A stretch of 22,539 bases of DNA from DATFWK01 sp035259345 (GCA_035259345.1 DATFWK010000008.1:1-22539); one strand, 5' to 3'. Counted from the first letter of the stretch, positions 7,327 through 15,381 are shown. Notes: generated by a model from the letters alone, not told the origin. Translations and numbers: made by a program.

Positions 7327-8015
7327 TCGCCGGTGCGGGACTCGTGAAGGGCTACGGGGAGCGGCGTGCCGTTGACCGCGTCGACCTCTCGGTCGGGGAG
7401 GGCGAGGCGCTCGCCGTCGTCGGGCCGAACGGCGCGGGCAAGTCCACGCTGCTGCGCATGCTGGCGACGCTGCTGCGGCCGGAGGCGGGGGAGCTCGAGG
7501 TCGCGGGCTGCCGGCTGCCCGACGAGGCCGGGCGCGCCCGTGGCCTGATCGGCTACCTCACCCACGACCCGCTGGTCTACCTCGACCTCACGGCGTGGCA
7601 GAACCTCGAGCTCTTCGCCGATCTCTACGGCGTGCGCGAGCCGAGCGCGCGCATCGAGGACGTGCTCGACGATGTGGGCCTGCTCTCGCGCGCCTTCGAG
7701 CCGGTGCGCGCCTTCAGCCACGGCATGGCCCAGCGCCTCGGCCTGGCGCGGCTGATGCTCCACCGCCCCGTCGTCCTGCTGCTCGACGAGCCGCACAGCG
7801 GCCTCGACGCGCAGGGCGCGGCGCTCCTCGACCGCCTGCTCGGCGAGGTGCGCGGCACCCGCGCCGCCGTGCTCGTGACCCACGACGTCGAGCGCGCCGT
7901 CGCCGTCGCCGACCGGGTGATGGTCATGCGCCTCGGCAGGGTCGTGGAGTCGGTCGAGACGGCCGGGCTCGACCCGGCGGAGTTCCGCGCGACGTACGAG
8001 GCGCTGGTCGCGTGA
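7323..8015 (+). CDS. ccmA: ABC transporter ATPase, heme exporter CcmA-like
   Basis: The 230-residue ABC ATPase has Walker A GPNGAGKST at 34-42, a Q-loop region replaced by LTHDPLVY, a modified signature SHGMAQRL near 132-139, Walker B VLLLDEP at 151-157 and switch His187. SHGM instead of LSGGQ is common in CcmA and ABC-2-linked ATPases. No ATG, GTG or TTG precedes the first strand; the nearest in-frame GTG (7344) would delete it. CTG at 7323, overlapping the upstream stop as CTGA and with GGAGG at 7308-7312, gives MIAGAGLVKGYGERRAV, a normal beginning. The downstream ccmB and ccmC genes support a heme export role. Confidence 0.87.
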   Translation: MIAGAGLVKGYGERRAVDRVDLSVGEGEALAVVGPNGAGKSTLLRMLATLLRPEAGELEVAGCRLPDEAGRARGLIGYLTHDPLVYLDLTAWQNLELFADLYGVREPSARIEDVLDDVGLLSRAFEPVRAFSHGMAQRLGLARLMLHRPVVLLLDEPHSGLDAQGAALLDRLLGEVRGTRAAVLVTHDVERAVAVADRVMVMRLGRVVESVETAGLDPAEFRATYEALVA

Positions 8016-8701
8016 AGCCCCGCCCCCTCCGGCAGCTGCGGGCCCTCGTCCTCAAGGACCTGCGCCTGGAGCTGCGCACCCGCGACACCGTGATCGCGAT
8101 GATCCTCTTCGCCGTGCTGGCGATGGTGCTGTTCCAGTTCGGCTTCGGCACCCGCCAGAGCGACCTCACCAAGTTCGCCGGCGGCCTCCTCTGGGTGACG
8201 CTCGCGTTCACCGCGGTGCTCGGGGTCGGCCGTAGCTACGTCGCGGAGCGGGAGCAGCGGGTGCTGGACGGCCTGCTGGTGGCCCCAGTGCCGCGCATGG
8301 TGCTGCTCGTAGCCAAGGCGATCGCGATCGTCGGCTACCTGATCGCGGTCGAGATCCTCGTCGTCCCGCTGCTCGGCGTGTTCTTCATCAACGGCCCGTT
8401 CTGGAGCGACATCGGCTGGCTCTTCCTCTCATGCTTGATCGCCGACGTCGGCATCGGCATCCTCGGCGCCCTCATCGCCTCGCTGGCGCTGTTCACGCGC
8501 GCCCGCGAGCTCCTGCTCCCGGTGCTGTTCCTGCCGCTGCTCGTCCCGCTCGTGATCGCCGCCGCCGGCGCGACCAACGCAGTTGCCGGGAGCGCGCACG
8601 ACCTGGTTCAGTACCGCAACTACTGTCTGTTCCTCGTGGGGTATGCGGTACTGTTCGGGCTCGTGGCGTACGCGACTTTCGAGGCGGTGTTCGATGACTG
8701 A
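8012..8701 (+). CDS. ccmB: Heme exporter permease CcmB-like
   Basis: The 229-residue protein has about six membrane helices. The N-terminal LVLKDLRLELRTRD segment followed by AMILFAVLAMVLFQFGFG is typical of CcmB, as is the REQRVLDGLLVAPVPR loop, which corresponds to the coupling region contacting the ATPase. With CcmA it forms the transporter of the cytochrome c maturation pathway; its exact cargo in the family is still debated. The GTG start overlaps the ccmA stop (GTGA at 8012). The end overlaps the ccmC start by 8 nt. Confidence 0.87.
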   Translation: MKPRPLRQLRALVLKDLRLELRTRDTVIAMILFAVLAMVLFQFGFGTRQSDLTKFAGGLLWVTLAFTAVLGVGRSYVAEREQRVLDGLLVAPVPRMVLLVAKAIAIVGYLIAVEILVVPLLGVFFINGPFWSDIGWLFLSCLIADVGIGILGALIASLALFTRARELLLPVLFLPLLVPLVIAAAGATNAVAGSAHDLVQYRNYCLFLVGYAVLFGLVAYATFEAVFDD

Positions 8702-9392
8702 CCTCGCCGTCCGTCTCCGTGGGAAGGGGTCAGCGCTCTGGGCGCTGGTGGCGGCCGTCCTCTCGGTGGTGGCGATCTGCGGGGTGTTCCTGGTGGCGCC
8801 CGAGGACGCCGACCAGGGGATCATCCAGAAGATCTTCTACTTCCACGTGCCCATCGCGAACACGTCGCTGGTGGCGTTCGGCGTGGCGTGCGTGGCCGGC
8901 ATCCTCGCCCTGCGCACGCGCAGCCCGCGCTGGGACGAGGTGCTCACAGCGTCGATCGGCATCGGCCTGCTCTTCGCGGGCCTCACGATCGTGTCCGGGT
9001 CCATCTGGGCGCGGGCCTCGTGGGGGCACTGGTGGCGGTGGGATGACACGCGTCTCACCACGTACCTGATCATCATCCTGATCTACGCGGCGTTCTTCGT
9101 CCTGCGCTCGTCCGTGGAGGCCGACCGGCGTGCCAGGTTCTCGGCGATCTACGCGGTCATAGCCTTCGCGTCGGTGCCGCTGTCGTTCTACGCCGTGCGC
9201 ATCGCCACCTCGTTCATCCACCCGGTGGTGTTCAACAGCCACGGCGCGAACCTGCCGGACAGCATGCTCGTGTGGTTCATCGTCAGCCAGGCCGCGATGC
9301 TCGCCGTCTTCATCGCGTTCCTCCTGCTCGAGCTCACGCAGCGGCGCACGGAGAGCTCCCTCCGGCGCCTGCGGCTGGCGCTCGACGCCTGA
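8694..9392 (+). CDS. ccmC: Heme-handling membrane protein CcmC
   Basis: The 232-residue, six-helix membrane protein carries the WWD heme-binding loop WGHWWRWDDTR at 110-120, between candidate axial ligands His51 (YFHVP) and His176 (FIHPVVF). These features identify CcmC, which holds heme on the outer face and delivers it to CcmE. ATG at 8694 lies inside the end of ccmB (ATGACTGA); an upstream in-frame ATG at 8583 would add 37 residues that are merely ccmB read in another frame. No ccmE, ccmF, ccmG or ccmH is present in the window. Confidence 0.92.
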   Translation: MTDLAVRLRGKGSALWALVAAVLSVVAICGVFLVAPEDADQGIIQKIFYFHVPIANTSLVAFGVACVAGILALRTRSPRWDEVLTASIGIGLLFAGLTIVSGSIWARASWGHWWRWDDTRLTTYLIIILIYAAFFVLRSSVEADRRARFSAIYAVIAFASVPLSFYAVRIATSFIHPVVFNSHGANLPDSMLVWFIVSQAAMLAVFIAFLLLELTQRRTESSLRRLRLALDA

Positions 9393-9403
9393 CCCGGCCG
9401 CCG

Positions 9404-9610
9404 GTGTCGCACGGGACCCAATACGTCGTCGCCGCGTACGCGGTCATCTGGTTCGTCCTCATGCTGTACGTGGCGGTGGTCGGCCTCCGGACCTCGCGCA
9501 TCTCCCGGGAGCTCGAGCTCCTGGCCCGGCTCGTGGAGCGCCGGAAGGCCGACGAGCAGGCCGCGCAGGCCGAGGGCCAGGCCTCGTCCTCGCCCGCGAC
9601 CCGGCCGTGA
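9404..9610 (+). CDS. ccmD: Small single-helix membrane protein, CcmD-like
   Basis: The 68-residue product begins with SHGTQYVVAAYAVIWFVLMLYVAVVGL, one membrane helix, followed by a charged amphipathic helix (RISRELELLARLVERRKADEQ) and a low-complexity Ala/Ser tail. Size, topology and location directly after ccmC match CcmD, which helps release holo-CcmE from the CcmABC complex. CcmD proteins are poorly conserved, so synteny carries much of the weight. GTG at 9404 lies 11 nt after ccmC. The stop overlaps the next GTG (GTGA at 9607). Confidence 0.75.
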   Translation: MSHGTQYVVAAYAVIWFVLMLYVAVVGLRTSRISRELELLARLVERRKADEQAAQAEGQASSSPATRP

Positions 9611-10308
9611 CGACGGCCGCCTCGGGCGGCCCGAGCCGCGTGCGGCCTCCCCGGCCGCCGGGGCCGGGCAAGGCCTTCTATCCCGTGTTCGTGGACGTGG
9701 ACGGCCGGCGCTGCCTCGTGGTCGGCGGCGGGCCGGTGGCCTTGGAGAAAGTCCAAAAGCTGCTCGACCATGACGCCGTCGTGCGGCTCGTGGCGCCCGA
9801 GCTCACGCCCGCGCTCGAGCGGCTCGTCGCCGCGGCCCGCGTCGCGGAGCTCCGCCCGCGGCCCTACCGGACGGAGGACCTCGACGGCTGCTTCCTGGTG
9901 ATCGCGGCGACGGACGACGAGGCCGTCAACCGTGCCGTGGCCCGGGACGCCGAGGCACGCGACATGCTGTGCAACGTGGTGGACGTCCCGTCGCTCTGCA
10001 ACTTCATCGTCCCGTCCATCGTGCGGCGGGGCGAGCTCGCGATGGCCGTCTCGACCGGCGGCGCCAGCCCGGTGGTCGCGAAGCACATCCGCCGCGAGCT
10101 CGAGGAGCGGTACGGGCCCGAGTGGGAGGCGCTCGTGGCCCTGCTCCGGCGCCTGCGCGAGGACCTCAAGGACCGCTATCCGGACATGGCGAGCCGCCGG
10201 GACGCCGTCGAGCGCCTGATGGCGACCGACGTGGTCGAGCGGCTGGCGGAGAACGACGACGAGGCCGTCCGGATGCTCGTCCGCGACACTTTGCTCGTGG
10301 GCGAGTGA
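9607..10308 (+). CDS. sirC: Precorrin-2 dehydrogenase / sirohydrochlorin ferrochelatase (SirC/CysG N-terminal type)
   Basis: The 233-residue protein matches the N-terminal half of CysG and Met8p, which oxidises precorrin-2 with NAD to sirohydrochlorin and in some members inserts iron. FYPVFVDVDGRRCLVVGGGPVALEKVQKLL at 24-53 holds the Rossmann loop GGGPVA. LVIAATDD, CNVVD (Asp126) and STGGASPVVAKHIR at 149-162 are the other family blocks. A 20-residue Pro/Arg-rich N-terminus precedes the domain. The CobA half is not fused here but occurs four genes downstream fused to HemD, so siroheme synthesis is split across the cluster. Confidence 0.88.
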   Translation: MTTAASGGPSRVRPPRPPGPGKAFYPVFVDVDGRRCLVVGGGPVALEKVQKLLDHDAVVRLVAPELTPALERLVAAARVAELRPRPYRTEDLDGCFLVIAATDDEAVNRAVARDAEARDMLCNVVDVPSLCNFIVPSIVRRGELAMAVSTGGASPVVAKHIRRELEERYGPEWEALVALLRRLREDLKDRYPDMASRRDAVERLMATDVVERLAENDDEAVRMLVRDTLLVGE

Positions 10309-10328
10309 CCGTGCCGGGGGGGACGTTT

Positions 10329-10360
10329 CGCACGTTCGTGCGCACCGGGGTTGCACGTTC
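10329..10360 (+). promoter_or_regulatory. Palindrome and direct repeat upstream of hemA
   Basis: CGCACGTTCGTGCG (10329-10342) is a perfect 6-2-6 palindrome. The octamer GCACGTTC occurs at 10330-10337 and again at 10353-10360, 23 bp apart, about two helical turns, immediately upstream of the candidate -35. TTGCACG recurs at 10415. A regulator-binding site is plausible; the regulator is unknown. Confidence 0.4.
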
Positions 10361-10365
10361 TGCCC

Positions 10366-10396
10366 TTGAGCGCTTCGATGGGTCAGGCGGTACCCT
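10366..10396 (+). promoter_or_regulatory. Candidate hemA promoter
   Basis: TTGAGC (10366-10371) and TACCCT (10391-10396) are separated by 19 bp, an acceptable actinobacterial -35/-10 arrangement, with a predicted start near 10403 and a leader of about 33 nt before the hemA ATG. The 127-bp gap after sirC is the largest in the cluster. Confidence 0.5.
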
Positions 10397-10435
10397 GGGG
10401 AAGATCGCGGGTAGTTGCACGCACAAGGGTCTCTG

Positions 10436-11710
10436 ATGCACCTCATCGTCGTCGGTCTGTCTCACAAGACGGCGCGGATCGAGCAGCGCGAGAAGGCGGC
10501 GCTCACCGAGCCGGCCACACGGGCCCTGATCCGGGACCTCCTCGCGGAGCCCGAGATCAGCGAGGCGGCGGCCTTCTCCACCTGCAACCGGACCGAGGTC
10601 TACCTCGTCTCCGACGACAGCGCGGCCGGGGAGCAGGCGGCGACCCGCGCGCTGGTCGAGCATTCGCTGATCGCCCTTCCGGAGCTCGAGTGCGCCCGCT
10701 ACTCGCTGCGCGACGACCGCGCTGCGGCGCACCTCTTCCGGGTGGCCGCGAGCCTTGACTCGATGGTCATCGGCGAGAGCGAGATCCAGGGCCAGGTGCG
10801 CGCGGCGTTCGAGCTCGCCCAGGAGGAGGACGCGGTCGGGCCGCTGCTCGACCGGCTCTTCCGCCACGCGCTCGAGGTGGGCAAGCGCGTCCGCCGCGAG
10901 ACGACGATCGGCAAGGGCGCGGTCTCGGTCTCCTCGGTGGCCGTCGAGCTGGCGCGCGAGGCGGTCGCCGACCTGCCGCGCCGCCGGGCGCTCCTGATCG
11001 GGGCGGGCGGCGTGGCGGAGTCCACCGCCCAGGCGCTCGTGGACCAGGGGGTGCGGCAGCTCGTGGTCGTCAACCGGACGGCCTCGACGGCCCGGGCGCT
11101 TGCCGCTCGCATGGGCGGCACCGGCGTCGGCTTCGACCAGCTGGACGAGGAGCTCGCCGCGACGGACATCGTCATCTCCTCCACCGACGCCCCGCACACG
11201 ATCGTCCGCCGCGACCACATCGAGGCCGTGATGGCCCGGCGCGCGGGCCGTCCGATGATCCTCATCGACATCGCGGTGCCCCGCGACCTCGACGCTGACA
11301 TCGCCGAGGTAGCAGGCGTGAGCCTCCACGACATCGACGACCTCGAGCGCGTGGTCGAGGCGAACATGAACGGCCGGCTGCGCGAGGCCGAGCGCGCCGA
11401 GATCGTCGTGGCCGCTGAGACCCGGCGCTTCGCCGAGTGGCGTCGCGGCCTGGCCGTGGTCCCCACCATCGGGTCCCTGCGCGAGATGGCCGAGGAGATC
11501 CGCGCCGGCGAGGTGGCGAAGGCCTCAGGCCAGTGGGACACGCTGTCGGACGCCGACCGGGAGCGGGTGGACCTGCTCACCAAGGCGATCGTCAACAAGC
11601 TGCTGCACGAGCCCACCGTGCGGGCACGCGCCGCCGCGGCCGAGGGGGACGGCATCCAGCACCTCGAGAGCCTGCGGCACCTCTTCGGGCTCGAGGCGCC
11701 GGCCGCCTGA
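10436..11710 (+). CDS. hemA: Glutamyl-tRNA reductase
   Basis: The 424-residue enzyme reduces glutamyl-tRNA to glutamate-1-semialdehyde, the first committed step of C5-pathway tetrapyrrole synthesis. The opening HLIVVGLSHKTA, catalytic Cys50 in STCNRTEVY, and GESEIQGQVR at 113-122 are diagnostic; a Rossmann segment LLIGAGGVAE and the C-terminal dimerisation helices follow. ATG at 10436 gives the canonical beginning; an in-frame start 21 nt upstream adds an unneeded MHAQGSL. The hemL gene for the next step is not in the window. The stop overlaps the CTG start of hemC. Confidence 0.95.
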   Translation: MHLIVVGLSHKTARIEQREKAALTEPATRALIRDLLAEPEISEAAAFSTCNRTEVYLVSDDSAAGEQAATRALVEHSLIALPELECARYSLRDDRAAAHLFRVAASLDSMVIGESEIQGQVRAAFELAQEEDAVGPLLDRLFRHALEVGKRVRRETTIGKGAVSVSSVAVELAREAVADLPRRRALLIGAGGVAESTAQALVDQGVRQLVVVNRTASTARALAARMGGTGVGFDQLDEELAATDIVISSTDAPHTIVRRDHIEAVMARRAGRPMILIDIAVPRDLDADIAEVAGVSLHDIDDLERVVEANMNGRLREAERAEIVVAAETRRFAEWRRGLAVVPTIGSLREMAEEIRAGEVAKASGQWDTLSDADRERVDLLTKAIVNKLLHEPTVRARAAAAEGDGIQHLESLRHLFGLEAPAA

Positions 11711-12594
11711 GCGAGCTCACGCTCGCGACGCGACGCTCGCCGCTGGCGCTCGCCCAGTCCGAGCAGATCGCGGCGAGGCTGCGCGCCCTTGGGCATGAGG
11801 TACGCCTCCTGCCGCTTGTGACGAGCGGCGACCGCTGGAGCCAGGGCCTCGGCGGCGCCACCAAGGGGCTGTTCGTGAAGGAGCTCGAGGAGGCGCTGAT
11901 CGACGGGCGCGCCGACATCGCCGTGCATTCGGCGAAGGACCTGCCCGGCGACCTCGCCCCCGGGCTCGCGATCGTCGCCGTGCCTGGGCGCGAGGACCCG
12001 CGCGACGTGTTCGTCGGGCCGCCCGGCGGCCTCGAGGCGCTCCCGCCCGGGGCGACCGTCGGCACCGGCAGTCCCCGCCGCTCCGCCCAGCTCCGCCTGC
12101 TGCGCCCGGACGTGGAGGCGGTCCCGATCCGCGGGAACGTGGACACGCGGCTGCGCAAGCTCGGCGAGGGTCAGGTCGACGCGCTCGTCCTCGCCGCCGC
12201 GGGGCTCGCCCGGCTCGGGCTCGCGCCCGAGGGCGCGGTGCCGCTTCCCGTCGAGGCCTGCGTCCCGGCGCCCGGCCAGGGGCTGCTCGCGATCGAGGGC
12301 CGCGCCGGCCGCGACGAGCTCGCCGCCGCGCTGGCACCCCTCCACGACGACGTCGCGGGCGCCTGCCTGGCGGCCGAGCGGGCCCTTCTCGCCGCCCTCG
12401 GCGGAGGCTGCATGGCGCCGGTCGGCGCGCTCTGCGAGCCCGCCGGGGACGGGACGCTGCGCCTGGTCGCCTTCGCCGCGTCGGAGGACGGCGGGCGCAC
12501 CGGCCGGGCCGAGGCCGAGGGCCACCTTGCCGACCCCGCGAGCCTGGCGGGCACCGTCGCCGCGCGCCTCCGCGCCGCGGGGGCCGCCGCCTGA
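11707..12594 (+). CDS. hemC: Porphobilinogen deaminase (hydroxymethylbilane synthase)
   Basis: The 295-residue enzyme polymerises four porphobilinogens to hydroxymethylbilane. TLATRRSPLALAQSEQIA opens the family, AVHSAKDLP holds catalytic Asp78, GTGSPRRSAQL and IRGNVDTRLRKL contact the cofactor, and Cys235 (GGGCMAPVGA) is the dipyrromethane attachment site. The start is CTG at 11707 (CTGA overlap with the hemA stop), giving MSELTLATRRS. The next ATG/GTG/TTG codon in frame is at about residue 38 and would remove essential sequence, while upstream sequence is hemA in another frame. GAGG lies 10 nt before the CTG. Confidence 0.94.
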   Translation: MSELTLATRRSPLALAQSEQIAARLRALGHEVRLLPLVTSGDRWSQGLGGATKGLFVKELEEALIDGRADIAVHSAKDLPGDLAPGLAIVAVPGREDPRDVFVGPPGGLEALPPGATVGTGSPRRSAQLRLLRPDVEAVPIRGNVDTRLRKLGEGQVDALVLAAAGLARLGLAPEGAVPLPVEACVPAPGQGLLAIEGRAGRDELAAALAPLHDDVAGACLAAERALLAALGGGCMAPVGALCEPAGDGTLRLVAFAASEDGGRTGRAEAEGHLADPASLAGTVAARLRAAGAAA

Positions 12595-14117
12595 GCGGGA
12601 TCGTCTACCTCGTCGGCGCCGGCCCCGGCGACCCCGGCCTCATCACCGTCCGCGGGCGCGAGCTGCTCGAGCGGGCCGACGTCGTCGTCTTCGACCGGCT
12701 CGTAACCCAGGCGCTCCTCGGCGGCTGCCGCGAGGATGCGCTGCTCCTGGACGTCGGCAAGGAGCCGGGGGGCCGCCATGGCATGGAGCAGGCCGAGATC
12801 AACGACCTCCTCGTCGGCCACGGCCGCGCCGGCCGCACGGTGGTGCGGCTCAAGGGGGGCGATCCGTTCGTGCTGGGGCGGGGCGGCGAGGAGGCCGAGG
12901 CCCTGGCGGCCGCCGGGGTTCCGTTCGAGGTGGTACCCGGGGTGACCAGCGCGGTCGGCGTGCCGTCCTACGCCGGCATCCCGGTGACGCATCGCGGCGC
13001 GGCGACCTCGTTCACGGTGGTGACCGGGCACGAGGACCCGGGCAAGCCGGCGGGCAAGACGGACTGGGAGGCCGTGGCGAAGGCGCCCGGCACGCTGGTG
13101 ATCCTGATGGCGATGGGCCGGCTCGCCGAGGTCGCCGCCGCCCTCGTCGCGCACGGCAGGCCGGCCGACGAGCCGGCCGCCGCGATCCAGTGGGGCACGA
13201 CGCCGCGGCAGCGGACCGTGCGGGCCACGCTCGAGACACTTGCCGAGCGGGTCGACGCGGCGGGCCTCGGGCCGCCGGCCGCGATCGTCGTCGGCCCGGT
13301 GGCCGGCCTGCCCGAGCCGCTGGGCTGGTTCGAGCGCCGGCCGCTCCACGGACTGCGGGTCGTGGTGACGCGCGCGCGTGCCCAGGCCGGGAGCCTCGCG
13401 GCCCGGCTGGCGGAGCTCGGCGCCGAGGTGATCGAGCTTCCGGCGATCCGGACGCGCCCCATCGAGTCGAGCCCCGAGATCGACGCCGCCTGCGAGCGCA
13501 TCCAGGCGTACGGCGTCGTGGTGCTGACCAGCGTCAACGGCGTCGACTGCCTCTTCGCGCGGCTGGCCGAGCGCGGCCGCGACGCGCGCGCGATCGCCGA
13601 GGACGCGACGGTCGTCGCCATCGGCCCGGCCACCGCCGAGCGCCTGCTCGCCCACGGCGTCCGCGCCGACGTCGTGCCCGAGCGCTTCGTGGGCGAGGGC
13701 ATCCTGGCCGCGCTCGCCGGCCGCTCGCTCATGGCCGTCCCCGTGCTCGTGGCGCGGGCCCGCGAGGCGCGCCCGGAGCTGGTGGACGGGCTTCGCGCCC
13801 TCGGCGCGGCGGTGGACGAGGTCGCCCTCTACGAGACCGTCCGGGAGGACGTGCGGCCCGAGGCCGTCGAGGCCGCGCTCGGCGCCGACTACCTGACGTT
13901 CACGTCCTCGTCGACGGTGCGAAACCTGCTCGCCGTGCTCGACGGCGACGGCCGCGACCGCGTCGCGGGGATGCGGGTCGTCTCGATCGGCCCGATCACA
14001 AGCGAGGCCGCCCGGGCGGCCGGCCTCACGGTCCACGCCGAGGCGCGGGAGTTCACCGTGGACGGCCTGGTGGCCGCGCTCCTGGAGGACGTCCGGGCGC
14101 TGGAGGCCGCCGGCTAG
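12591..14117 (+). CDS. cobA-hemD: Uroporphyrinogen-III C-methyltransferase / uroporphyrinogen-III synthase fusion
   Basis: The 508-residue fusion has an N-terminal SUMT domain (about 1-240) with VYLVGAGPGDPGLIT, RLKGGDPFVLGRGGEE at 86-101, VPGVTSA and IPVTHRG, which methylates uroporphyrinogen III twice to precorrin-2. The C-terminal domain (about 255-508), beginning LHGLRVVVTRARAQAGSLAARL and including TSVNGV, AIGPATA and TFTSSSTVRNL, is HemD, which cyclises hydroxymethylbilane. Such fusions are known in Gram-positive bacteria. CTG at 12591, overlapping the hemC stop as CTGA, is required to include the GAGPGDP loop; the first ATG in frame (12783) would start 64 residues late. It is the last gene of the cluster. 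Confidence 0.93.
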   Translation: MSGIVYLVGAGPGDPGLITVRGRELLERADVVVFDRLVTQALLGGCREDALLLDVGKEPGGRHGMEQAEINDLLVGHGRAGRTVVRLKGGDPFVLGRGGEEAEALAAAGVPFEVVPGVTSAVGVPSYAGIPVTHRGAATSFTVVTGHEDPGKPAGKTDWEAVAKAPGTLVILMAMGRLAEVAAALVAHGRPADEPAAAIQWGTTPRQRTVRATLETLAERVDAAGLGPPAAIVVGPVAGLPEPLGWFERRPLHGLRVVVTRARAQAGSLAARLAELGAEVIELPAIRTRPIESSPEIDAACERIQAYGVVVLTSVNGVDCLFARLAERGRDARAIAEDATVVAIGPATAERLLAHGVRADVVPERFVGEGILAALAGRSLMAVPVLVARAREARPELVDGLRALGAAVDEVALYETVREDVRPEAVEAALGADYLTFTSSSTVRNLLAVLDGDGRDRVAGMRVVSIGPITSEAARAAGLTVHAEAREFTVDGLVAALLEDVRALEAAG

Positions 14118-14130
14118 CGGGCGGACCCGG

Positions 14131-15288
14131 TCAGCCGCCGAGGTGCGTCCGGAGCGCTGCGGCGAGCTGGCTCTCCCGGTCCCGCACGTCCGGCGGGACC
14201 GCGCCGGCCGGCATGGCCGCGAGCTCGCCGATGAACGCCGTGAGCTGGCCGATCGCGTCCGCCTTCAGCCCGCCGAAGATCCGGTCGTGGATCGCCGCGA
14301 TGCGGGTGGCCCCGGCCTGGGCCACGCCCGGGTCCGTGATGAGGCCCGAGTCGACGGCCCGCGACCAGTTGAGGCGCATGAGCTCCACGGTCTGGAGGTC
14401 CGCCGGGTCGACGCCCGGAGCCGGCGTCGCGGGCGCCGGCGCGGAGAGCGTCTGCACGCCCGCCGGATCGTCGGCCTGGGCGAAGGTGCCGTTGAGCGCG
14501 GTGGTGCGCGCCGCGAGCGAGCCGTCGGGCGCCGGGACGGCCGTCACGGCCAGGGCCTGCCCGACCCGGTAGGCCGCCAGGTCGAAGGTGGGCGGCACGG
14601 CGATGCGGAACGAGATGACCTGTGCGCCGCGCCCGGCCCGCAGGCGGAGCGTCCTCCGGGCGGCGTCGATCGCGCTCACCCGGCCGGCGAGCGGGACGGC
14701 CGCGCCCGCCACCGCGCGGTGGACCACCCGCACGCGGCGGCCGGTGAGGCGCCCACGGGCGTCGATCGCGACCGGGATCGCGACGGTGGATCCGATCGCC
14801 GGCAGCGTCGCCGCGTGGGACAGCTTGATCCCGCCCTGGGCGGCCAGCGGCACGAGCAGGGTCGCGCCGGGCACGGTCACGGCCAGCGTCCGGCCGCCGA
14901 CCCGGGCGGCCACCGTGCCGCGAATGGTCGAGCCGGCGGTGCGGCCCACGCGCGTCAGGCGGGACGCGTAGGTGCCGTTCGCAGCCCGCTGGATGGCGGT
15001 CCGCACGCCCGGCGGCGCCGTGGCCCACTTGATGCCCTCGGTGGGCGCTCCCCAGCTGATGCCCTCGAGCCGAACACGGGTGCCTGGACGCCAGATGGCG
15101 TTCCGGCTCGTGTGCACCGCGAGCAGCTTGCCGTCGGGCAAGGCGACCGTCGCGATGCCGGGGTCGGCCTCGAAGCCGACGACCACGCCGACCCGCTGCG
15201 GCAGCGGCTGCGCCTCGAGCCCGAGGGCGACGGGGGCGGCGGCCGAGGCCGTGGTGATCGCGGTTGCGAGGAGCGTCCGTGCTCTCAA
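14131..15288 (-). CDS. Secreted protein with DUF5666-like repeats
   Basis: The 385-residue product begins RARTLLATAITTASAAAPVALGLEAQ, a plausible signal peptide. Three beta-rich modules follow: GVVVGFEADPGIATVAL, RGTVAARVGGRTLAVTV and GRVSAIDAARRTLRLRA each open a G-x-V-x-x-I/F unit and end with a VG or PG followed by a strand and a DGxL-like turn, as in DUF5666. The last 90 residues look helical (LMRLNWSRAVDSG, IAAIHDRIFGGL). The start is TTG at 15288: AGGAGG lies 7 nt upstream on the minus strand, whereas the longer open frame upstream covers the divergent SAM hydrolase gene. Function is unknown; cell-surface or metal-binding roles would be guesses. Confidence 0.72.
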   Translation of the reverse strand: MRARTLLATAITTASAAAPVALGLEAQPLPQRVGVVVGFEADPGIATVALPDGKLLAVHTSRNAIWRPGTRVRLEGISWGAPTEGIKWATAPPGVRTAIQRAANGTYASRLTRVGRTAGSTIRGTVAARVGGRTLAVTVPGATLLVPLAAQGGIKLSHAATLPAIGSTVAIPVAIDARGRLTGRRVRVVHRAVAGAAVPLAGRVSAIDAARRTLRLRAGRGAQVISFRIAVPPTFDLAAYRVGQALAVTAVPAPDGSLAARTTALNGTFAQADDPAGVQTLSAPAPATPAPGVDPADLQTVELMRLNWSRAVDSGLITDPGVAQAGATRIAAIHDRIFGGLKADAIGQLTAFIGELAAMPAGAVPPDVRDRESQLAAALRTHLGG

Positions 15289-15375
15289 CGCGGTGCCTCC
15301 TGAGCGGGACTGGGCACCATCTCTATCGGCCGACCGCCGGGGCCCCTTGACCCGGGGCGTCACGGGGGGCGCTCG

Positions 15376-15381
15376 TATGAT
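15376..15381 (+). promoter_or_regulatory. Candidate -10 box for a leaderless SAM hydrolase transcript
   Basis: TATGAT, the best -10 match in the window, is followed by 6 nt and then GTG at 15388. TTGACC at 15347-15352 is 23 bp upstream, too far for a standard -35. Confidence 0.55.

Noticed and set aside
12171..14036. Long minus-strand open frame under hemC and cobA-hemD
   Set aside because: Low-complexity shadow of well-supported plus-strand enzymes; no recognisable domain.
15347..15381. TTGACC and TATGAT as a standard -35/-10 pair
   Set aside because: The spacer is 23 bp, too long; the -10 box alone with a leaderless start explains the geometry better.
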